Source of the DNA: a virus
Length of the DNA: 46,767 nucleotides
Virus record (IMG/VR): IMGVR_UViG_3300045141_000250
Span: 1 to 46,767 of that record
Strand: one strand, 5' to 3'
Shown: positions 35,069 through 43,084 of the stretch, piece after piece
Position numbering within the stretch: position 1 is the stretch's first letter
Layout of the letters: the number at the start of each line of letters is the position of its first letter
Notes under the pieces: model-generated
Database searches by the model: none
Seen by the model: only the letters and a program-made list of their open reading frames with translations
Told to the model about the DNA's origin: nothing
Made by a program: the position numbers and the translations under genes

Positions 35069-36448
35069 CTAAATCTCCACTGAAGCAGTGAATATCACGT
35101 TTATGACTGCTTGGCCGGTCGCCGTGGCTGTTCCCTGACACCCAAAAGCAATTCCACTATCCGATAGCGTCTGAGAAGTAACGTTAGAGCTACCGTTCGA
35201 GTTCATCGTTAATGTCGCAACGTCAATCATTGGGGTATGCATTGCCGAGGCGGCAACATAACTCCCCGCCCCCGCGTTAAAGCCAGCGAGAATTTGACCG
35301 ACCATGTAATATGCCTGACATCTCCCATATCTTACGGCCAGCGGCTCGAACACAAACGGCGTGGCGATGCTGCCAAGCTCCAGCTTGACGCCGGTGAACG
35401 CCCACTTCGCGCCGCTGGTGTTGCTTAAGATCACCGAGCTGGTAGCGCGAGTAGCAGTCGTGGTGCTCTGCCATACGTTGGTCGTGGCAGTGTTGCTGGT
35501 CGAGCCAGAGCCAAGGTCGAAATCAACATACATAGCCGTGGCGTTGACCCAACTTGTATCGGTGTCGCCTGGAACGGTGATAACAATCCTTGTCCACGCA
35601 TTGGCGGTGGGTATAGAATAGGTAGTAACGTAAGATCGGAACGATGGCGAATTATTGTTGGTAACAGCTAAAGAAAACGTGCCGGTTACGCTAGAAATGA
35701 CCCAGAACGATATTGTTATCGATTGCGGGCTCACGCCTCCCCAACCGAGATCAGCATAAGAGTCACGCAAAATACCTTGTTGAATTACGTTGCCGTCCGC
35801 CGCCGCCGCCGCAACAGCGGTCAACGCCTGCACACCCTGACAATATTCAAAGCCCGCCGGCGGCGAATACGGGTAATTGATTCCCCAATTCCATTTGGTT
35901 ATCTTGGTGGAGTAGACCAGCCAGCGATCCAGCATCCACGCGGCAGCGACCGTGACGGCGTTACCAGAACCGGGCGTATATCCACGCTGATTGACGTACA
36001 TATCGCCGTTGTCGATGCGGTTGGGATTGGAGAAGACCGCACCCGACAAAGCCGCGCCAACAAAGGCGGTGGTGGCAAGCTTGGTCGTGCTGTCGCCCGG
36101 GGCTGGCGTCGAAGCGGTCGTCGGCACACCAGTGAACGCCGGCGACGCAATCGGAGCGCGCGTCGTGTCGGTCGGATGGATGTGATCGCTATGCGCGAAC
36201 GTCGTCGCGGAACCGGCAGCCGCCGTCCCGTCCATCGCTGGCGTGGTTGCCGAGAAGTTGGTCGCAACGCCATGGACGGTCGAATCGATGCCGTCGAGAT
36301 CGGCGTTGAGCTCGGTCCCCCAGGTGTTGAGGTCGCCGCCGATGGTTGGCTTCGTCCAGCCGTAATTGGCGGTCGGAGCCCCCCGAGGGTCTACAGCCGG
36401 GGAGGCGCGCAAGGATATGCGAGGCGGACGCACGGGCCCCTTAGCCAT
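35069..36448 (-). CDS. tail fibre / receptor-binding protein
   Basis: This 459-residue protein has the same head-proximal motif as the next fibre (TANYGWTKPTIGGDLNTWGTELNADLDGID). A DHIHPTDTTRAP segment (a common fibre repeat) follows, and a large C-terminal beta domain of ~280 residues resembling a carbohydrate-binding jelly roll (DNGDMYVNQRG...FSLAVTNNNSPSF...). Base composition here is less GC-rich than in neighbouring head genes, fitting exchange of receptor-binding modules between phages. It starts at ATG 36448, eight bases inside the upstream gene. Confidence 0.8.
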   Translation of the reverse strand: MAKGPVRPPRISLRASPAVDPRGAPTANYGWTKPTIGGDLNTWGTELNADLDGIDSTVHGVATNFSATTPAMDGTAAAGSATTFAHSDHIHPTDTTRAPIASPAFTGVPTTASTPAPGDSTTKLATTAFVGAALSGAVFSNPNRIDNGDMYVNQRGYTPGSGNAVTVAAAWMLDRWLVYSTKITKWNWGINYPYSPPAGFEYCQGVQALTAVAAAAADGNVIQQGILRDSYADLGWGGVSPQSITISFWVISSVTGTFSLAVTNNNSPSFRSYVTTYSIPTANAWTRIVITVPGDTDTSWVNATAMYVDFDLGSGSTSNTATTNVWQSTTTATRATSSVILSNTSGAKWAFTGVKLELGSIATPFVFEPLAVRYGRCQAYYMVGQILAGFNAGAGSYVAASAMHTPMIDVATLTMNSNGSSNVTSQTLSDSGIAFGCQGTATATGQAVINVIFTASVEI

Positions 36449-36821
36449 GACAAAGCTCCGCTTCTTCCCATTCGACTGCCGGACACGGCGGTGAAGGGCT
36501 CCACAATGGTCCAGAGGACAGCGTGGCGGCCATGACGACATTCAGGTTCATTTGACCGGCAAACTTCCTGGTGTCGCTCAGTGAGGCGCTATAGGTCACC
36601 TGAGGCCGTATGCCGCCGCTGACCTTGCGAACCAGATTGGTCAGGTTGGAACCGGCATAGGTGATTGACGGCCTTAGGTCGCCCTTAAGGTTCGCCTTGC
36701 CGGCTTCGGATATGGAACCGGCAAAGGTGACCGACGGCGCGAGGTTGCCCGCTAACGACCAAGTCGTTCCCTGGCCGTAGACACCTTGGCCGTAATAGCT
36801 TTGGCCATAGGCGCTCGCCAT
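36441..36821 (-). CDS. beta-repeat tail protein
   Basis: This 126-residue protein contains four tandem ~23-residue repeats (LAGNLAPSVTFAGS, LKGDLRPSITYAGS, VSGGIRPQVTYSAS, FAGQMNLNVVMAAT), each likely a beta hairpin. A Tyr/Gly/Gln-rich head (YGQSYYGQGVYGQG) precedes them. It is probably a small virion surface or fibre-linked protein. Confidence 0.65.
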   Translation of the reverse strand: MASAYGQSYYGQGVYGQGTTWSLAGNLAPSVTFAGSISEAGKANLKGDLRPSITYAGSNLTNLVRKVSGGIRPQVTYSASLSDTRKFAGQMNLNVVMAATLSSGPLWSPSPPCPAVEWEEAELCHG

Positions 36822-36822
36822 G

Positions 36823-37194
36823 TCATTGCGCCGTGATGGTCAGCGCGCCGACGACGAAGCGCGTGATGTCGCCCGAACTAACCAGCGTCGGCGCGGTCAA
36901 CTGGCCTGAGCCCTGGAACACGCCTGCGGTCGCCGCCGTCCAAATGCCGAAATAGGTGATGGTGCCCCAGCCCGATCCGGTCGCGGCGGGATAGGTGACG
37001 ATGGCGGTGTTGGCAGCGACCGTTGGCTCGTTGCCGGTATTCGAGAACGCAACCGGCCCTTGGCGCGCATAGCCGCTGCCAGACACTTCGGTGGCCCCGG
37101 TCGTGCCGGGATCACTGATGTGGAGCGAGACAAAGGCATTGGTCGTCAGCGGAGTGAGGATCGCCGCTTCGCCTGCGGGGGATAGGCCGGTCAT
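36823..37194 (-). CDS. small tail protein of the 'LHxxDPGxxGxxE' type
   Basis: This 123-residue beta protein has the recurring pattern FVSLHISDPGTTGATEVSGSGYARQGPVAFSNTG and ends FVVGALTIT. This is a widespread small phage tail-fibre-region protein. It sits between the repeat protein and the 886-residue adhesin in the fibre cluster. The molecular role is unknown. Confidence 0.7.
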   Translation of the reverse strand: MTGLSPAGEAAILTPLTTNAFVSLHISDPGTTGATEVSGSGYARQGPVAFSNTGNEPTVAANTAIVTYPAATGSGWGTITYFGIWTAATAGVFQGSGQLTAPTLVSSGDITRFVVGALTITAQ

Positions 37195-37207
37195 TTCGAT
37201 TTCTCCA

Positions 37208-39868
37208 TTAGGGAACCCCGATTGCGGTCATGTACGTGCGAAGGCGGTTGTAGAGGGCGAGCTGGCCCGCGCTGCCAAGCGAAGCGCCGATGAAGGCGGC
37301 GCTGATGGTCGAGGTTGCGGTAAAGCCGCCCGCAGGTATGTCGCCAATCGCAAAATCAATATTCTCTAATGCAACAGACGGAGCCCCATCTGTATTTTTA
37401 AGAACAGCATCGAAGTACATTGGAACGGTACCCGGTCCTGTTCTATCTGCACTATACCAGCCATTCGTCGCTGGTGAAGGCGTCTCGCTTGTTCCATTGC
37501 TGGCGTTGATGCCGACATAATAATTACCATCAGAAAATCTTGGCAAAAGGGTTACTTGAGCGACCGATGCGCTTGTCCCAAGAAATATTCCACCTAAAGG
37601 CGCGTTGTACGCCCAAGCGCCAATGCTAGCGGAATTGAGTGTAAACTGTACGGTGGTTAAAGGCAGGAGGCCTGTGTCAAGCCCGCCAGCCGCAAACGCC
37701 GAGAACCCCTGATACGCCGTGAACGTCGCGCTCCCCGTCAGCGGATAACTCGCACTCACAAGATTCAGCCGCGCGTCGGTCGCATTCTGTTGCGCCAACA
37801 CATACAGCGCGTCGAGCTTCGCCCACACGCCGTCGCTGACCAGCCCGTCGATCAGGTTGGCGATGTTGGTCCCATTGCCCCCCTCGTTGCCGCCAACGGT
37901 GCGGGCGAGATAGGCGAGGGCTTGGGAGCTATGTCCGCCTGCGCCATCCCATGGGCTGAACCCCGCTGGCGGGGCGTACTTCTGGCTGGCGGCGGTGGGC
38001 TGGAGGGTCCAGACTTCGCCTGTGTTTTCCATCGTCAAAGCCGGGAATAAAGCTCCGACTGTCGCCGGAACAAAGGACACCATCGGCAGAGACCCGGTCG
38101 CTGGATTGCCGCTCGCCAGCCAAACATTGTTTTGCGCCAACCAAAAATTCCCAGCGGTGAAATCCACCGCTAGCGCCCACACGTCATTATTGGCGGGGAA
38201 AGCCGTCGTTGTCGCATTTGACGTAAATCCAGCGGAAATATTATTGCCGCCATAACCAATTGCGGCCGAATATGATGAGTTCCCCATTGCTAGCCCAGCG
38301 TTGGCGCTGGCGGACGCCAATCCAAAGAAATCATTTCCAGAGGTTTGAGTTGCCTTAAACTCTACATAGAGCTTGCCAGATGTTGCGCTGACCGTAGAGC
38401 GGAGGAATTGATTGGCGTTGACGCCAGCGGGAGCCGTCGCCGTCAGGCCGCCGTTGGTCAAAGTAAAGCCTTTGATGGCGGCGTCGCTGGCGGACCAGAC
38501 GGAGGTCGATGGCGTTACCGGGCCGCCGTCCCACGCTTGGAAGCCGGGTGGGGGGAGGTACGTCTGTTGCGCGGGCTGGGACCGGAGGGTCCAAGTTCCC
38601 GACGTAGAGTCATTAAGTGTAAGGCCGGGAAATAGAGCCCCTACTGTAGCAGGCGTGAATGTCGCTAACATCCCTGTGCCAGCCGTCGGATTACCGCTAT
38701 TTTCCCAAACATTGTTTACAGCGAACCAAACATTGCCAGCAGTAAAGTCTATAGCCACAGCCATAACGTCGCCAGCAACCGGAGCGTACGCAGTCGCATT
38801 AAATAATTCCGTAAACCCGGAAACAAGAGTTGCTCCTGATGACCAAAATCCAACTGAAAAAGAGGTACTGCCAAGATAAGACGCAAGAATAGCAACTGAC
38901 GTAGCGCCAGCAAACATCTCAGTGGACGCTGAGGTCGAAGTGGCAAATTCTATGTATAACTTTCCTGATGTTTTACTGATGGACCCGCGAATAGTTTGCC
39001 GCGTCGCCGTGGTTGACGCTACCGTCAGCCCGCCGTTGGTGAGCGTCATGCCATTGGCGGTTGCGTCGGCGGCGGACCAGACGGAGGTCGCGCCACCAGC
39101 CGCAATGGCCAGCGTGTTCGACGCCTGCGAGGCGCTGCCGCTGGAATTGGTCGCCGTCACCAGACACCCGACCGACGTCCCCCCATCTGCGCTGACGGTG
39201 ATGTACGTGGAAGAGGTCGCCCCCGAGATATTCGCTCCCCCACGCTGCCACTGATAGGTGAAGGTCGGCGAGTTCGTCCAAGTCCCGTTGGTTGTGGTCA
39301 AGGTCGAACCGACCGTCAGGGAGCCGCTGGCTACGGGAGCCGCCGTATTGGCGGGGACGCCCAAAATCGACAACGCATTCGACGCCGCCGATAGACCCGG
39401 CCCAATGGCGTTTATCGCCGTAACCGTACAGCTGATCGACCTCCCGGCGTCGCTCGCAACCACGACATAGGTCGAGGCGTTGCGTGGGCTGCCCGCGCCG
39501 CTCCAGGCGTATTGATAGCTGGTAGGCGAGTTCGTCCATGTTCCCGTAGTGCAGGAGAGGGTCGAGCCAACCGTCAGCGTCCCGCTCGCCACCGGAGCCA
39601 CGGTGTTAACGGGAGAGCCGGGAAGCACCCCGATCCCTTCGGTAAGGTAGCCGCCGATCCAGATCGGAGACGCGCCCCCAGTCGGCGTCCCGCCGTACCC
39701 CTTAACCCAAACCGGCGACGCGCCAGCCGCCGGCGTGCCGCCATACCCGGCAATCCAAGACTCCGTCGCGCCGGCAATTGCGCCGCCATACCCCACAATC
39801 CAGACCGGGGACGCGCCGCCAGTCGGCGTCCCGCCGTACCCCGCAATCCAGATTGGATTCGCGACCAC
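37208..39868 (-). CDS. large modular tail adhesin with W-GYGG repeats, Ig-like and SPRY-like domains
   Basis: This 886-residue protein has, in order: five tandem repeats of the form SPxW(I/V)xGYGGTPTGGA (residues ~5-80); two Ig-like domains (~85-255); two SPRY/concanavalin-like domains of ~190 residues (SVWSAADATANGMTLTNGG and SVWSASDAAIKGFTLTNGG); and a C-terminal beta domain (~680-886, TASYPLTGSATFTAYQGF). The N-terminal repeats probably give attachment or spacing, and the lectin-like domains bind host glycans. GTG start at 39868 overlaps the TAG of an upstream 18-codon frame. Confidence 0.75.
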   Translation of the reverse strand: MVANPIWIAGYGGTPTGGASPVWIVGYGGAIAGATESWIAGYGGTPAAGASPVWVKGYGGTPTGGASPIWIGGYLTEGIGVLPGSPVNTVAPVASGTLTVGSTLSCTTGTWTNSPTSYQYAWSGAGSPRNASTYVVVASDAGRSISCTVTAINAIGPGLSAASNALSILGVPANTAAPVASGSLTVGSTLTTTNGTWTNSPTFTYQWQRGGANISGATSSTYITVSADGGTSVGCLVTATNSSGSASQASNTLAIAAGGATSVWSAADATANGMTLTNGGLTVASTTATRQTIRGSISKTSGKLYIEFATSTSASTEMFAGATSVAILASYLGSTSFSVGFWSSGATLVSGFTELFNATAYAPVAGDVMAVAIDFTAGNVWFAVNNVWENSGNPTAGTGMLATFTPATVGALFPGLTLNDSTSGTWTLRSQPAQQTYLPPPGFQAWDGGPVTPSTSVWSASDAAIKGFTLTNGGLTATAPAGVNANQFLRSTVSATSGKLYVEFKATQTSGNDFFGLASASANAGLAMGNSSYSAAIGYGGNNISAGFTSNATTTAFPANNDVWALAVDFTAGNFWLAQNNVWLASGNPATGSLPMVSFVPATVGALFPALTMENTGEVWTLQPTAASQKYAPPAGFSPWDGAGGHSSQALAYLARTVGGNEGGNGTNIANLIDGLVSDGVWAKLDALYVLAQQNATDARLNLVSASYPLTGSATFTAYQGFSAFAAGGLDTGLLPLTTVQFTLNSASIGAWAYNAPLGGIFLGTSASVAQVTLLPRFSDGNYYVGINASNGTSETPSPATNGWYSADRTGPGTVPMYFDAVLKNTDGAPSVALENIDFAIGDIPAGGFTATSTISAAFIGASLGSAGQLALYNRLRTYMTAIGVP

Positions 39869-39924
39869 TATCTTGACCCCTGCGTAACAAACAGTAGGGC
39901 TGCAGCGAAGAGGAGACGCCTCAT
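39868..39924 (-). CDS. 18-residue hydrophobic leader-like ORF
   Basis: MRRLLFAAALLFVTQGSR, coupled at its start to the adaptor stop (ATGA) and at its stop to the adhesin start (TAGTG). It reads like the front part of a signal peptide. It may be a bridging micro-gene that keeps translational coupling, or the real N-terminus of the adhesin if a -1 frameshift occurs. Low certainty. Confidence 0.35.
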   Translation of the reverse strand: MRRLLFAAALLFVTQGSR

Positions 39925-40547
39925 CCGAAGGACCTCACTCTCGAGCGCGTGACCCGCGAGCCGCTCGCCTTCGACCTCAGATGGTCGGCGTTGAGCTTGG
40001 TAATTGTTTCGTCAGTCAGCTGCTTGTAAACAGCCGCCGTCGACTCCTCCCCAACCGCATGCAGCCCGGCCCGATATATGGCGGCGTTGAGATAGAGGCT
40101 CGGATATTTTGTGTAAATAAAGCTCTGAGTGTCATCAGCGAGCGCTGGCACTTCGCCATAATAGGCGATCTTGTACTGGACGCCGTTGATCGTGTCGGGG
40201 CTGCCCCCGAAGTAGATCTGGCGACCTTCGATTGTATAATACCCATAGCTCCAATTGTCGCGGAGGTTGAAGAACTCATCGCGCGCCTTGTAGCGGATCG
40301 GCAGAAAGGCATCCGCGCCATTGTCATTCTGGATCTTTACGAGATCCATTTGCAGCCAGTCGTCGGGCAGCGGCGCGCAGCGTGCGGTGATGAGCGCGCT
40401 ATCGTTCTGGATCATCCGGTCGACGCGCAAGTCCTGATTGAAAATCTGTTCAGCCTGACGAATGAACGATGTCACCAGCGCATCGGAGAAATCCTGCCGG
40501 TTCGTCCAGTCCATGATCTGCGCCTTCAAATCCGAGTAGTCGCTCAT
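39921..40547 (-). CDS. head-tail adaptor protein (SU10-like)
   Basis: This 208-residue protein opens MSDYSDLKAQIMDWTNRQDFSDALVTSFIRQAEQIFNQDLRVDRM, the helical opening typical of SU10-like podovirus adaptors. It continues with a beta part (LPDDWLQMDLVKIQN...). It would join the portal to the nozzle. ATG at 40547 follows GGGGGAAGCCGCA; the longer frame to 40565 is not needed. It overlaps both neighbours by four bases. Confidence 0.85.
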   Translation of the reverse strand: MSDYSDLKAQIMDWTNRQDFSDALVTSFIRQAEQIFNQDLRVDRMIQNDSALITARCAPLPDDWLQMDLVKIQNDNGADAFLPIRYKARDEFFNLRDNWSYGYYTIEGRQIYFGGSPDTINGVQYKIAYYGEVPALADDTQSFIYTKYPSLYLNAAIYRAGLHAVGEESTAAVYKQLTDETITKLNADHLRSKASGSRVTRSRVRSFG

Positions 40548-40708
40548 TGCGGCTTCCCCCAGCAATCGAGCCCCTGAACGTCAGGGTTGGCTTGCTTGAT
40601 TTGGACACACACCTCCTTCGACGGCATCTGCAACTGAACCGCAGGGAAGTCCACGCACTTGCCGGGACACGTCGTGGCGTGGACGAGGAAAACCAGGAAC
40701 CAGGTCAT
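40544..40708 (-). CDS. small cysteine-containing exported-like protein
   Basis: This 54-residue protein starts MTWFLVFLVHATTC, a short hydrophobic start, and has four cysteines (positions 14, 18, 34, 49). It overlaps the membrane protein stop and the adaptor start by ATGA each side. It may be an outer-membrane or periplasmic lysis accessory such as an Rz1-like product, but the lipobox is not met. Confidence 0.5.
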   Translation of the reverse strand: MTWFLVFLVHATTCPGKCVDFPAVQLQMPSKEVCVQIKQANPDVQGLDCWGKPQ

Positions 40709-40923
40709 CTCAACCGCCAGACCGGCAGACCGACCTCAGCCACGCCAAGGGCCTGCATCAGAACGCCGATTAAAAAGAGGACCAAGATGACGGCCAGGAT
40801 CGCCTGGATCACCCGCGGGGCCGGGTCTGGGAGGGGGAACAAGCCCAACAGGTAGGTGACGAGCCACCAAATCAGTCCAAACACTATTATGTAGATGACA
40901 AGGGTGAGAAGTGCGCCGATCAT
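40705..40923 (-). CDS. two-helix membrane protein, holin candidate
   Basis: This 72-residue protein has two transmembrane segments (ALLTLVIYIIVFGLIWWLVTYLLGLF and VIQAILAVILVLFLIGVLM) linked by PLPDPAPR, with a basic end. This type recurs in alphaproteobacterial phages next to lysis or tail genes. Holin function is the natural guess, as it is two genes from the 59-residue membrane protein and near the endolysin. Confidence 0.65.
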   Translation of the reverse strand: MIGALLTLVIYIIVFGLIWWLVTYLLGLFPLPDPAPRVIQAILAVILVLFLIGVLMQALGVAEVGLPVWRLR

Positions 40924-41099
40924 GGCCCAGCCTTTCCGCAGTTTTCGACCAGCATCCTGGTCAGCGTCTGACGCTCATCCCTTTGCACATTGGCGACGTA
41001 CAAAAGGGCGAAAAGCATTCCGGCGTTGAGAACGACGACGACGAGCAGAAGCGGACTCGTCTTGAGCGCGCCGATCGTCTCAACGCCGAGTTGGGTCAT
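40920..41099 (-). CDS. single-pass membrane protein, lysis-associated candidate
   Basis: This 59-residue protein has one transmembrane segment (SPLLLVVVVLNAGMLFALLYV) with a polar C-terminal helix (QRDERQTLTRMLVENC). It overlaps the two-helix protein by ATGA. A short protein of this pattern often accompanies phage holins, so a regulator or spanin-like role is possible. Confidence 0.6.
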   Translation of the reverse strand: MTQLGVETIGALKTSPLLLVVVVLNAGMLFALLYVANVQRDERQTLTRMLVENCGKAGP

Positions 41100-41275
41100 T
41101 TGCCGTACTTGCCCCCCTTGGAAGGGTGGTAGTTCTTCTGCCCCGGAGCCGCCTGCGCCTTGCGGGCAAGCTCGCCTATGACCCCGCCGGGCACGCCGGC
41201 GGCTTTGAGTTGCGCCGCCCTTCCGCCATGACCGAGCTTGTTGGACTTGCCCTGAAAGGTTCCGGTTTTCTTCAT
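41096..41275 (-). CDS. small conserved Gly/Lys-rich protein
   Basis: This 59-residue protein (MKKTGTFQGKSNKLGHGGRAAQLKAAGVPGGVIGELARK...) is basic and glycine-rich and of a type found in many phages of this group, without a known role. The ATG at 41275 is preferred to the longer frame from 41341. It is the first gene of the sub-operon running down to the adaptor. Confidence 0.7.
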   Translation of the reverse strand: MKKTGTFQGKSNKLGHGGRAAQLKAAGVPGGVIGELARKAQAAPGQKNYHPSKGGKYGK

Positions 41276-41292
41276 GTCAGCGCTTCCTGTGC

Positions 41293-41298
41293 TATAAT
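41293..41298 (+). promoter_or_regulatory. consensus -10 box upstream of the Endonuclease VII-like gene
   Basis: TATAAT stands 67 bases before the ATG at 41365. The -35 at the 17-bp spacing is poor (CTTCAT), yet this is the only perfect -10 box noticed outside coding DNA. It fits an independently transcribed insertion within the minus-strand late operon. Confidence 0.4.
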
Positions 41299-41364
41299 GC
41301 GCGACGGCCCGCCGCTGAAACGACGAGCCGCCACTTGACACAACCGCTCTCGGAAGGAGCCGTT

Positions 41365-42189
41365 ATGCCCGCTTTCAAAGATATCACTGGTAAACGCTTC
41401 GGACGACTGGTCGCCATTGGGTTGGCCAGCAAGAATGCCGTAGGCGGCTCGTGGTGGATCTGCCGGTGCGATTGCGGCGATGAAACTGCCGTTCCTATTG
41501 GCCGCCTCACCATGGGACAAACTTCTAGCTGCGGATGTCTCCATCGCGAAGTGACTCGCAAATTCAACACCACGAAACGCATAGACATTACAGATCAGCG
41601 CTTTGGTCGTCTGACGGCTCTTAGAGATTCGCATAATACAGCTTCTGGCCGAGCTTGGATTTGCCGTTGCGACTGTGGAACGGAAATACCCGTGACCGTT
41701 GGCGCCCTTCGTCGCGGACACAATCGTAGTTGTGGATGTCATGCTCGCGCGCAAACGCGTGTCACGAACGGCGTGCATGAAAGATGCTGCACTGTCTGCA
41801 AAGAATACAAACCGGCGTCGCAATTCAATCGTCAGCCCAAATCGATCGACGGACTTCAAAGTAGTTGTAGGCCATGTATGGTAAAACGAGGTGACCTCTG
41901 GCGGCGTAACAATCCTGGACGCAGCCGCGCCAGAAAATACGGCCTTACCGCCGAAGAATGGAATGCTCTTTTTAAAAAACAAGGTCATGTATGCGCGCTG
42001 TGTGACTCGTCCGATCCCAACTTCAAACACGGTTTCCACACTGACCATATCGAAAGAGATGGCCGCACAATTGTGCGTGGCATTCTTTGTCGTTCATGCA
42101 ACATAGCAATGGGCCACTACGATAGGGTTATTGCACCACGATTAGACCGTATTACAGATTACGTGAGCGCCTCCAGGAAGGCCAAATGA
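41365..42189 (+). CDS. Endonuclease VII-like HNH enzyme with two CDCG modules
   Basis: This 274-residue protein is on the opposite strand to the surrounding late genes. Residues ~5-60 and ~70-125 are two tandem cysteine modules (KRFGRLVAIG, CRCDCGDE, SSCGC; then QRFGRLTALR, CRCDCGTE, SCGC). A CxxC pair follows (CCTVCKEYKP, CRPC), then a recombination endonuclease VII-type core: KYGLTAEEWNALFKKQGHVCALC, HTDHIERDGRTIVRGILCRSCN. T4 Endonuclease VII resolves branched DNA; phage relatives act as homing enzymes. GGAAGGAG sets the ATG at 41365. Its DNA is visibly less GC-rich than its flanks. The inferred nature is a mobile homing-type gene inserted in the lysis region. Confidence 0.8.
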   Translation: MPAFKDITGKRFGRLVAIGLASKNAVGGSWWICRCDCGDETAVPIGRLTMGQTSSCGCLHREVTRKFNTTKRIDITDQRFGRLTALRDSHNTASGRAWICRCDCGTEIPVTVGALRRGHNRSCGCHARAQTRVTNGVHERCCTVCKEYKPASQFNRQPKSIDGLQSSCRPCMVKRGDLWRRNNPGRSRARKYGLTAEEWNALFKKQGHVCALCDSSDPNFKHGFHTDHIERDGRTIVRGILCRSCNIAMGHYDRVIAPRLDRITDYVSASRKAK

Positions 42190-42749
42190 TAATTTTTTAT
42201 CACCTCAGCCTTGTCTAACGCGTTCACGCACTTACGCGCGTTATAAGCATCGTCTTTTGTCTCGTTGAAGTAGTCTCCGACCTTTGCGCCTGTGAACCAT
42301 CCCCACACGAGCCCATCGAGTAATATCAAGGCCGCCGGCTCAAGCTCTAACGCGCGATGAGGATATTGTTCAAATGGAATTTCCGTAGCATATCGTTCGG
42401 CAAGATTTTTTTCTGCCTTCTGGTAGTTTTCCCACCACGTTATTTGGACCAGTCCTCTTCCGAAATAAACCTCGTCGTAGGGACCAGCGGGAACCCCGTA
42501 TGGCATTCCTTGCCCCTTACCATATTCCTCTATAGCATCCCATACGAAAGCTGATTCGTGATGGGCAGTCCCCATTGCATAAGCTAACCAACGAATGTCT
42601 TTATCAAAGAAATACCTCTCCCAGCAGTCGAGGACCGCATTCATGCCGTCGACCTGGCGTTGACTGAGAACGCCGTAGAATAGGCTCTCGCGCACGCTAT
42701 CGAAGAAGGCCTTGCGGTCGATAGGCCCGGAGGGGGTTGGTCCTGTCAC
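42159..42749 (-). CDS. GH19-like endolysin
   Basis: This protein of about 196 residues has chitinase-19/lysozyme motifs: WLAYAMGTAHHESAF (catalytic E), then EEYGKGQGMPYG and YFGRGLVQITWWENYQKAEK. It should cleave the glycan chains of host peptidoglycan at lysis. The GTG start at 42749 overlaps the upstream stop (GTGA) and follows GGGAGGGCCGG, so I favour it; an ATG at 42800 would add 17 residues and overlap the neighbour by 55 bases. It lies opposite the tail of the Endonuclease VII-like gene by 31 bases. The gene is less GC-rich than the capsid region. Confidence 0.85.
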   Translation of the reverse strand: MTGPTPSGPIDRKAFFDSVRESLFYGVLSQRQVDGMNAVLDCWERYFFDKDIRWLAYAMGTAHHESAFVWDAIEEYGKGQGMPYGVPAGPYDEVYFGRGLVQITWWENYQKAEKNLAERYATEIPFEQYPHRALELEPAALILLDGLVWGWFTGAKVGDYFNETKDDAYNARKCVNALDKAEVIKNYHLAFLEALT

Positions 42750-43054
42750 ACCCGGCCCTCCCAGGCGCGGAACGGCCGCGCTTCCCAACTGTTCAGCCAC
42801 TTCCGGAAGGCATCGTCGTCGTCCCAGATGCCGCGGCGCTTGAGGTCCTCGGCGACGATGAACGGGATCGAGGCCACATCCTTGTTGTCGGTAAGGCCGG
42901 TCTTGTGGTTTTCGCGCCGGCGCTGAATGCCCTTGAAGATGTCCTCAAGGTCCTGCTCGACCTTGATGGCGAACTCGCCCGGCCGGTCAGGATCAGCGAA
43001 TATAGTCCGGCGAATGCCGTTGGCGTTATGGTATAAACGCCGAAGGTCGCTCAT
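42746..43054 (-). CDS. small conserved hypothetical protein after the capsid gene
   Basis: This 102-residue charged protein (LYHNANGIRRTIFADPDRPGEFAIKVEQDLEDIFKGIQRRRENHK...) is a conserved neighbour of capsid genes in this type of phage. The motif DDDDAFRKWLNSWEARPFR is at the C-terminus. Function is unknown; a minor head or adaptor accessory is possible. Confidence 0.7.
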   Translation of the reverse strand: MSDLRRLYHNANGIRRTIFADPDRPGEFAIKVEQDLEDIFKGIQRRRENHKTGLTDNKDVASIPFIVAEDLKRRGIWDDDDAFRKWLNSWEARPFRAWEGRV

Positions 43055-43084
43055 TCGCCGGACCCCTTTACTTCACTAGAACCG

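Noticed and set aside
37208-39868. Diversity-generating retroelement target in the adhesin
   Set aside because: No reverse transcriptase gene or template repeat is visible anywhere in the window.
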